The notes beneath the pieces were generated by a model. It saw only the letters and a list, made by a program, of their open reading frames with translations. It was not told the origin of the DNA and did not search any database. Position numbers and translations under genes: made by a program. A stretch of 7,509 bases of DNA from Candidatus Coatesiibacteriota bacterium (GTDB lineage: Bacteria > RBG-13-66-14 > B26-G2). This document shows positions 1 through 6,000 of the stretch, in pieces (the stretch's first letter is position 1; each line of letters begins with the position of its first letter). The stretch lies in assembly GCA_003647715.1 (NCBI GenBank), contig QMNJ01000073.1:1-7509 (forward strand), in the 5' to 3' direction.

Positions 1-1
1 C

Positions 2-211
2 ATAATTAAAGCATCTAACCGTCTAATAAAAGATATTACTTTGTATGATGTTTATGAAGGTAGAGAGGTCCCAAATGGATACAGGAGTTTGACATTTTCT
101 ATGGTATTTCAGAGTGAGGAGAAAACACTCACTGATAATGAGATAAACGAAATATTCAACAAAATAGTTAGAGAACTGAAGGAAAAGTATGATATAACTC
201 TCAGAGGTTAG
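2..211 (+). CDS. pheT: Phenylalanine--tRNA ligase beta subunit, C-terminal fragment
   Basis: Partial gene: the window opens inside it and shows the last 69 codons and the TAG stop. The translated piece matches the ferredoxin-fold anticodon-binding (FDX-ACB) domain that ends bacterial PheT. Visible hallmarks are ITLYDVYEG near residues 13-21 of the fragment, GYRSLTFSMVFQ, the EKTLTDNEI segment, and a final helix ending in a short DITLRG tail, much like the LR-terminated ends of other PheT proteins. PheT pairs with PheS in a cytoplasmic alpha2-beta2 enzyme that charges tRNA-Phe. pheT followed by a small coiled-coil gene and zapA is a common bacterial order, which supports the call. No frame damage is seen. 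The catalytic-like and editing domains lie outside the window. Confidence 0.9.
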   Translation: MIKASNRLIKDITLYDVYEGREVPNGYRSLTFSMVFQSEEKTLTDNEINEIFNKIVRELKEKYDITLRG

Positions 212-267
212 AGAGGACTTTATGCTTTTCTTTAAAAAAGACCATACAAAATCGCTTACTATCATAT

Positions 268-273
268 TATAAT
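268..273 (+). promoter_or_regulatory. Possible -10 box upstream of the zapB-like gene
   Basis: A perfect TATAAT lies about 30 nt before the ATG at 303, in the 91-nt gap after pheT. The hexamer 17 nt upstream (TACAAA, 245-250) is a poor -35, and no extended -10 TG is present. Transcription from here would give a leader of about 20 nt containing the ribosome binding site at 290-295. The region is AT-rich, so a chance match is quite possible and read-through from pheT is an equal alternative. Confidence 0.3.
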
Positions 274-302
274 TGCTTAAATATGTAAGAGGAGGGGAGA
301 TT

Positions 303-974
303 ATGCTTGAGGAAATAGAACTCCTCGGCAAGAAGGTGTCAAAATTAATAAATGAACTACTTGAGTTACGAGATGAGAATTACGCCCTTTCTGAGAAATT
401 AGAAGCGACCAATGAACTGAAAAGCAAGATTGAAAGTTTTGAACAAGAGGTAGAAGACCTGAGGAGAAGCAATGATGTTTTGACACTCAAATTGGACGAC
501 GCCAAGAAGGAACTGGAAAAGACAACAGAGGAGCTAAAGAAACTGGACGAATATAAGAATTTGTATGACAAGGTAAGATTGAAGATAATGGGCTTGATAG
601 AAAAGATAGAGATACTTGAGACCGAGGGTTCTGAAGAGAAAATACCAGAAGAAGAATCAACCACCACAGCAAGAGAAGAGACCGAAGAAGAACTCCCCAC
701 ACCTGCAACAGAGGAGAAGGACAAGGAGATAATATCAGAAGATAGAGCAGAGAAAGAACGCAAACCACCAGAGGCGGAGCTTGAACTGGAAACTTACGAG
801 GTGGAGGAACCACCATTCAAGGGGGACACCACAACAACTGGGAAGTCAGGGAATAACGAAGAGGAAGGAATTGAGGAGGATATAATATCGCTGGAGAATG
901 AAAATGTCGGAATATTTAAAGACATAACAATTCCGACAAGAGAGAAGAACGATAAAGAGAAATATAAACCGTGA
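303..974 (+). CDS. ZapB-like coiled-coil protein with long acidic tail
   Basis: Predicted 223-residue protein. The ATG at 303 is chosen because AGGAGG (290-295) sits 7 nt upstream; an in-frame TTG at 273 would place that site inside the gene. Residues 1 to about 107 are heptad-rich and helical, opening with MLEEIELLGKKVSKLI and closing with a VRLKIMGLIEKIEILE segment. This pattern is typical of the short coiled-coil proteins (ZapB/TIGR02449 type) found just upstream of zapA. Residues about 108-200 are rich in Glu, Pro and Thr, with almost no hydrophobics, and are probably disordered. A short mixed segment, VGIFKDITIPT, follows near 202-212. No signal peptide or membrane segment is visible. 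The inferred role is a cytoplasmic scaffold of the FtsZ ring acting with ZapA. Family members are usually 70-110 residues, so the tail doubles the length. Sequence alone cannot exclude an unrelated coiled-coil protein. Confidence 0.7.
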   Translation: MLEEIELLGKKVSKLINELLELRDENYALSEKLEATNELKSKIESFEQEVEDLRRSNDVLTLKLDDAKKELEKTTEELKKLDEYKNLYDKVRLKIMGLIEKIEILETEGSEEKIPEEESTTTAREETEEELPTPATEEKDKEIISEDRAEKERKPPEAELELETYEVEEPPFKGDTTTTGKSGNNEEEGIEEDIISLENENVGIFKDITIPTREKNDKEKYKP

Positions 975-990
975 TTATCAGGGTATAGCA

Positions 991-1341
991 ATGGATGACG
1001 AGATAATTGATATAGATTTTGGCGAGATGAGCAATGTTAGTCAAGAAGGTGGAGTGAAGGTGACCATCTATGGTGTGGAATACAATATTAAAACACTGCT
1101 TGATAAGGACTATGCATACAAACTGGCGAGTTACATTGACAGAAAGATGTGGAATATTGCGGAGACCAACAAACTTTCATCCTCAAACAAGGTAGCCATA
1201 ATGACTGCCCTACATCTCGCTCATGAACTATTCCAAATGAGGAATGAGATAGATACGGAGAAGAAGAAGGTATCAGAAAGAACTAAAAATATAATAACCA
1301 CAATAGATAAATATATGTCTTTGATATCCAAAAATAAGTAA
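991..1341 (+). CDS. zapA: Cell division protein ZapA
   Basis: A 116-residue protein matching ZapA, the cytoplasmic FtsZ-ring stabiliser that crosslinks FtsZ protofilaments. After an acidic N-terminal stretch (residues 1-20), the globular head begins with VKVTIYGVEYNI (22-33), then DKDYAYKLASYIDRKM (38-53). The family signature with conserved Ser and KVAI follows (63-71), leading into ALHLAHELF. Residues about 75-112 form the coiled-coil dimerisation helix. The gene starts 16 nt after the zapB-like stop, so the two are probably cotranscribed. The ribosome binding site is weak (AGGG at 980-983, 7 nt before ATG), suggesting translational coupling. ATG at 1027 (codon 13) is an alternative start that would remove the acidic leader and give a more usual family length; neither start has a strong upstream signal. 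Confidence 0.88.
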   Translation: MDDEIIDIDFGEMSNVSQEGGVKVTIYGVEYNIKTLLDKDYAYKLASYIDRKMWNIAETNKLSSSNKVAIMTALHLAHELFQMRNEIDTEKKKVSERTKNIITTIDKYMSLISKNK

Positions 1342-1358
1342 TAAGCAGAACTGTAAAT

Positions 1359-2096
1359 CTAAAAATAACTCTTTAACTCTTCAGAATATACATTTTTCTT
1401 ATCCCATACAATAAGTGGTCTCTCTACCTTTAACTCAACTCCTCCCCCTTTGACCGCTTCCACCATCACCAGATTGGCATCCCTATCTATGAATGGATGC
1501 ACAAACCTTATTCTCTTCGGTTCAAGACCTCTCACCTTTAGATTAAGCATAAGAACAGAAAGACGCCTTGCATCATATATCATTGCTAAACGCCCTTTAT
1601 TCACTAAAAGATAATCAGATGCTTTAATAAAGTCATCTAATGAGGTTCTTACCTCGCTCTTGGCAGTTGCCTTCCCCTCATCAGGTGGTAGCTTTCCCCT
1701 CCCCTGCTCTATATATGGCGGATTTGAGATAACATATCTACAACTGCCACTATCAAGATAATCACCAATCTCTTTAATATCACCCTCTATGACATCAAAT
1801 CTCCCCCGAAGCGAATTTACATCAATATTTCTTCTGGCATACTTCACCAGTTCTCCCTGACACTCAATTCCCACAAATCTCAGGTCATCCCTTTTCCTGC
1901 ACATCAATAAACCTAATACACCGACACCACAACCGAGGTCAATTACTGTTGAACCAGAAGGGGGATTGGCGAAATTTGCTATAAGATAAGAGTCAATACT
2001 GAACCTATAACCCGTCTCTGGCTGATAGATTTGAAGCCCAACAGGAGGTCTTTTCTTTTGATTTCCAACGCTCACAGTGTAATAAGAATAACACAA
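1359..2096 (-). CDS. SAM-dependent methyltransferase, TrmN6/YfiC family (probable tRNA A37 N6-methyltransferase)
   Basis: A 245-residue class I SAM methyltransferase of the COG4123 group. The family N-terminal motif QPETGYRFSIDSYLIANF is at residues 25-42. SAM-binding motif I, DLGCGVGVLGLL, is at 53-64, an acidic motif II residue is in GIEC (E78), and GDI is near 105-107. The catalytic NPPY of amino-group N-methyltransferases is at 125-128. In E. coli the family member TrmN6 methylates A37 of tRNA1-Val; many other members are untested, so the substrate here is inferred. The gene is codirectional with rplM-rpsI but separated by a terminator, and converges on zapA with 17 nt between stops. The start is uncertain: TTG at 2096 is the most upstream conventional start in frame, GTG at 2075 (codon 8) is the alternative, and neither has a Shine-Dalgarno sequence. 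Confidence 0.82.
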   Translation of the reverse strand: MCYSYYTVSVGNQKKRPPVGLQIYQPETGYRFSIDSYLIANFANPPSGSTVIDLGCGVGVLGLLMCRKRDDLRFVGIECQGELVKYARRNIDVNSLRGRFDVIEGDIKEIGDYLDSGSCRYVISNPPYIEQGRGKLPPDEGKATAKSEVRTSLDDFIKASDYLLVNKGRLAMIYDARRLSVLMLNLKVRGLEPKRIRFVHPFIDRDANLVMVEAVKGGGVELKVERPLIVWDKKNVYSEELKSYF

Positions 2097-2109
2097 TGAT
2101 GTTATCTTA

Positions 2110-2115
2110 ATTATA
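2110..2115 (-). promoter_or_regulatory. Possible -10 box for the methyltransferase gene
   Basis: TATAAT on the minus strand, ending 13 nt before the TTG at 2096. There is no good -35 at 16-18 nt; TTGTTA occurs 21 nt upstream, inside the U-rich tail of the preceding terminator. If used, it would leave a leader of only a few nucleotides before the TTG, or about 28 nt before the GTG at 2075. The sequence is very AT-rich, so this is a weak call. Confidence 0.3.
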
Positions 2116-2130
2116 AAGAATTATTTATTT

Positions 2131-2162
2131 ATATAATAACAAGGGCGACATAATTATCGCCC
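2131..2162 (-). terminator. Rho-independent terminator of the activase-rplM-rpsI unit
   Basis: Read on the minus strand, GGGCGA and UCGCCC form a perfect 6-bp GC-rich stem (2143-2148 with 2157-2162) around an 8-nt AU loop. UUGUUAUUAU follows at once. It begins 25 nt past the rpsI stop. On the plus strand the same stem is followed by a mixed AT stretch rather than a U run, so it mainly serves minus-strand transcription. It stands out clearly from its AT-rich surroundings. Confidence 0.8.
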
Positions 2163-2186
2163 ATATTTATCTTCATAAAAGGTTTA

Positions 2187-2579
2187 TTATCTCTTAGAGA
2201 ACTGGAACCTTGCCCTTGCTCCTCTCTGACCGTATTTCTTTCTCTCCTTCATCCTGGGGTCTCTGGTTAAAAGACCGTGTTTTCTAAGAAGCGACTTAAA
2301 ATTCTCATCTACCTTAAGAAGTGCTCTCGCAATACCCAATCTTACCGCCTCTGCCTGTCCAGATATTCCACCACCCCTCACATTCGCAAGAATACCAAAC
2401 TTCCCCATCATCCCGGTAATCTCCAGAGGTTTCAATATGTCATGCCTTACATACTCATTGGGGAAATAGCTCTCAAATCCCCTCTTGTTGACTATCAATT
2501 CACTACTACCAGGTCTCAACCATACACGTGCCACCGCAGTCTTCCGTCTTCCCGTTCCACCGTAATTCTTCGTCGCCAA
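2187..2579 (-). CDS. rpsI: 30S ribosomal protein S9
   Basis: A full-length 130-residue S9 (bacterial uS9). Residues 8-21 carry the GTGRRKTAVARVWL core. The family signature GGGISGQAEAVRLGIARAL is at 69-87, and the basic tail (about 100-130) contains LTRDPRMKERKKYG and ends in FSKR. That tail reaches the P-site tRNA in known ribosomes. The start is TTG at 2579: the codon just before it in frame is a TAG stop, so nothing upstream is possible, and a near-perfect Shine-Dalgarno sequence precedes it. The gene lies 16 nt after the rplM stop, the universal bacterial rplM-rpsI pair, and is followed by a terminator. No missing residues or frame damage are seen. Confidence 0.97.
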   Translation of the reverse strand: MATKNYGGTGRRKTAVARVWLRPGSSELIVNKRGFESYFPNEYVRHDILKPLEITGMMGKFGILANVRGGGISGQAEAVRLGIARALLKVDENFKSLLRKHGLLTRDPRMKERKKYGQRGARARFQFSKR

Positions 2580-2583
2580 CTAC

Positions 2584-2592
2584 ATCACCTCC
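2584..2592 (-). promoter_or_regulatory. Strong Shine-Dalgarno site for rpsI
   Basis: GGAGGTGAT on the minus strand is fully complementary to the usual 3' end of 16S rRNA. GGAGG ends 8 nt before the TTG start of rpsI. An ATG overlaps the site but is followed directly by TAG, so it cannot start the gene. The site decides the TTG start and fills most of the 16-nt rplM-rpsI gap. Confidence 0.85.
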
Positions 2593-2595
2593 GCC

Positions 2596-3060
2596 TTATT
2601 TCCCCACTTCAATTGTTATCGGTTGCTGTGCCTCATGGGGGTGTTTATCACCGGCATACACCTTCAACTTCTTCAACAACCGCCTCCCCAGGCGGTTTTT
2701 AGGTAGCATACCCCTTACAGCATTCATAATAACTCTCTCGGGAAATCTCCTGACCATTACCCTGAGGGGCGTCTCCTTTAACCCGCCTGGATAACCAGAA
2801 TGGTGGTAGTATATCTTCTTATCCATCTTCTTACCGGTTACTATTACCCTGGATGCATTGGTGACTATCACATAGTCACCTGTATCAACATGCGGTGTGA
2901 ATATCACCTTATCCTTACCCCTAATAATAGTCGCTATCCTTGTGGCAAGCCGTCCCAGTGTTAAACCCGTGGCATCAATATGATACCACTTCTTGTCAAC
3001 CTCCTCTGGCTTTGCAGAGTAAGTTTTATATTCACCCTTTATCTTTTTTGGTCTCTTCAT
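2596..3060 (-). CDS. rplM: 50S ribosomal protein L13
   Basis: A 154-residue L13 (bacterial uL13), an early-assembling large-subunit protein that binds 23S rRNA. Clear family blocks are WYHIDATGLTLGRLAT (25-40), FTPHVDTGDYVIV (54-66), YYHHSGYPGG (84-93), RFPERVIMNAVRGMLPKN (105-122) and LKVYAGDKHPHEAQQP (132-147). Compared with E. coli L13 there is a basic extension of about 10 residues (MKRPKKIKGE) before the conserved YKTYSAKPEEV. No other ATG, GTG or TTG falls in that stretch, so the extension is probably real. The ATG follows the stop of the large activase gene by 12 nt. The nearest good Shine-Dalgarno (AAGGAG, 3079-3084) is 18 nt away, inside that gene's last codons, which suggests translational coupling. 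rpsI follows after 16 nt. Confidence 0.97.
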   Translation of the reverse strand: MKRPKKIKGEYKTYSAKPEEVDKKWYHIDATGLTLGRLATRIATIIRGKDKVIFTPHVDTGDYVIVTNASRVIVTGKKMDKKIYYHHSGYPGGLKETPLRVMVRRFPERVIMNAVRGMLPKNRLGRRLLKKLKVYAGDKHPHEAQQPITIEVGK

Positions 3061-3072
3061 ATAACTATCTTA

Positions 3073-6000
3073 CTATATCTCCTTTTGAACTACATCAAAA
3101 TTCTTTTCCCTGTAGTTCATTCTCTCCATATACTGTTTTGCCTGATACACAAATGCCTCCAGTCGTGTCTCCCTCCCCGGTTCATTCAGACCATCGTATG
3201 CTATATTCAAAATTGGGACATTGCTATATTCTTCTTTCAGCTTCTTGGTTATTGCAGTTACAATTGTTCCTGGCATACAAGTAAAGGGCATAACATTTAC
3301 CACACCATGAATCCCTTTCAAAATAAAATCTACCGCCTTACCAAGCGTGATGATTGCCTCACCCTCAAAGGTGTCGTCAACAAAATGCCTTCCGTATTCA
3401 ATGACCTCTTTAATGGGTTGCTCAGGATAGTTCTCAAGCAAGCCGTCAAACAACCGTGCTATATTATGTTCATCCCTCTTCTGAATCATATTTTTCAGGT
3501 AGTTAACAAACCAGTTTCTTAAATCACGCCTCCACAGTGAATCACGCATCCTGGTCCAGTTGGTGTAAAAGAACCACTCAGATATTGTCGGTATCCATAC
3601 CTCGCCCCCAAATCTCTCTATCTCTTTTATTACATTCTCATTAGAGAATCGGTTAGAACGCACATATATCTCACCCACAATGCCAATCTTCGGTCTCTTC
3701 TCATTCTTCTCAATCTCAATGCCTTTCATCTCCTCTATCGCACCACTGACCACTTCCACAACCGCATCCAGGGTTCCCCTATTTATTAACGCATCCACAA
3801 CTCTCTGGACATTTTTCCAATAAACTCTCCAGGTATCACCTTTGTGGACCTCATAGGGACGAGTTTGCAATAATAACTTCTCAAGATAATCAATTGCTAC
3901 AATACCCCACCATGCTTTCCTGCTGAAGTCATTACCAACTATACCCAGGTCATCATAGAGCGATTTACCCTGATTAGGTGAGTAAATAGGTATATGTTCA
4001 AAACCGAGTTCCCTCAACACAATTCTCTGCATAGTGTTATACTGCCCAAACCTGCAGGGTCCCGTCCCCGATGGCATAAAGAATATAGCATTCTCTCTGT
4101 CAAACTCAGGATTATTCAATAACTTCACCATATCACCTGTCGTTATAATCGCAGGGTAGCACTCTTTACCTGTCGTATATTTTCTACCCCAGTAAAGTGT
4201 CTCCTCATCTGGTTCAGGCATTACCTCCGCAGGAACACCATTTGATATAAACGCCGCCTTAAGAGCATACGCCTGGTCGCACATATTGGGTATCCATACC
4301 GTCTTCTTCTCTTTTCCATTAATGGACATTATCTCAATTGGTTTCACTTCATAACTGTCTTTTACTTCCACATTGTTTATACTATCAAGAAATGCCTCGC
4401 ACCTCGTAATCGCACCAACATCTGCTGAGTGCTCGTCAACTTCTATTATTAGTGCTGGCTTACCGCCCATAGCAAATCTGAGATACTTCTGAATGAACGA
4501 GTCCGGTCCACACCCAAAGTTGGTAATATAAAGAGGAAACAACTTCTTATTGTTCCTTATTATCTCAACTGCTGATAGAATCTTCTGCCCGTATCTCCAA
4601 TACATATTCTCCCACTTACCTGACAGGTCAACACTATCTATATCAAGGTAATCCATCGGTATAGGCAGAACATCCAGATTTAGTAGTTTCTTTGGAAGAT
4701 TCAGGTTAACACCAAAGTCACAGCCATTATAAGGTCTTGATACAATTACTATACCCTTATCTCCTTCGCCAAGAAGCTCAATCGCCTTCTTCCCATTCTC
4801 AACCAGACGGCGATAGAACTCATCCTGTGATTTCATAGCAACATCAACCGCTCTATTTATCTCCAACCTTGATACTCCCAATGTCTTCGCGAAGCGACCC
4901 ATCTCCCTCTTAATGCTCCCTTCGCCCTTATGGAAGAAAATCCTTGGTGTTAAAACCCTTATACCCCTATCCTTCAATTTCAAAGCGGACTCTGTTACAT
5001 AAGGGATTGTCTGGATATATGGACAGACATATGCTCTGTCTGCAACCTTACTCTCACCGGGCATTGTGATGTGACTGGGTATAAGAATAAAATCAATATC
5101 TTTTTCTATAAGGTCAATTACATGACCATGTGCTACCTTCACTGGAAAACACGACTCGCTGGCAACTGATTCTACACCATTGTGTATGATCTCCCTGTTC
5201 GTTGCCCTTGACCTAACTACCCTATAACCTATCTCTGTGAAGAATGCCTTCCAGAACGGATACAATTCGTGATACCAGAGCATTCTCGGTATTCCAACCA
5301 CACCTCTCTCTTCACCCTTCTTCACCCTCTTATCATATACGGTCTCAAGAAGTTTCTCCCTCTCCTTAAACAGGTCAGGAAACCTGTGCTTCTTCTTCGT
5401 CTCATCTATCTCATACTTTTCACACCTGGAGCCATAGTAGAGTGGCTTCTCACCCTCTATATTAACCTTGTGTATCTCACACCTATTTGGGCAGTCCTCA
5501 CAGATAAATGTTGACAATTCATACTTCCTCTTATAGATATCAAAACCCTTAAAGGAACTCCTCTCAGCCTTACACTCATCCCTCGCTATCAGAGCCATAC
5601 CAATGGCACCGGTAACCTCGTGGTGAGGAGGAACAGTGACGGGCTTCCCTGTTATTGCTTCAAACGCAGCAATTACTGACTTATTATATGCAGTTCCGCC
5701 CTGGAAGAAAATGTGTTCTCCCACACGCTTGTCCTGCACCACCCTGTTCAAGTAATTTATCACAATAGAGTATGCAAGACCTGCAAGCAGGTCGTCCTTC
5801 CTCGCTCCCCTCTGCTGATGATGAACGAGAGCAGATTCCATAAAAACCGTGCATCTCTCACCAAGGTCACAGGGATTTTCAGCCGAGAGCGCAAGTTCTG
5901 CAAACTCCTCTTTTATATTCACACCCAGTTTCTCTGCCTGCTCCTCAAGGAACGACCCTGTTCCAGCAGCACAGACCTTATTCATCTCAAAGTCAACTAC

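Noticed and set aside
212..302. Riboswitch or attenuator between pheT and the zapB-like gene
   Set aside because: No stable stem or known aptamer pattern is visible; the only pairing is a weak T-run with A-run near 225-240.
380..763. Minus-strand ORF of 127 codons opposite the zapB-like gene
   Set aside because: It is a Ser/Leu-rich mirror of Glu/Lys codons on the coding strand, with no start signal. The plus-strand reading has a strong ribosome binding site and genomic context.
1342..1358. 6S RNA gene, often found next to zapA in proteobacteria
   Set aside because: Only 17 nt separate zapA from the converging gene, so there is no room.
2980..3522. Plus-strand ORF of 180 codons across rplM and the end of the activase gene
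   Set aside because: It lies antisense to two clearly conserved coding regions, shows no family motifs and has no ribosome binding site; it is a shadow frame.
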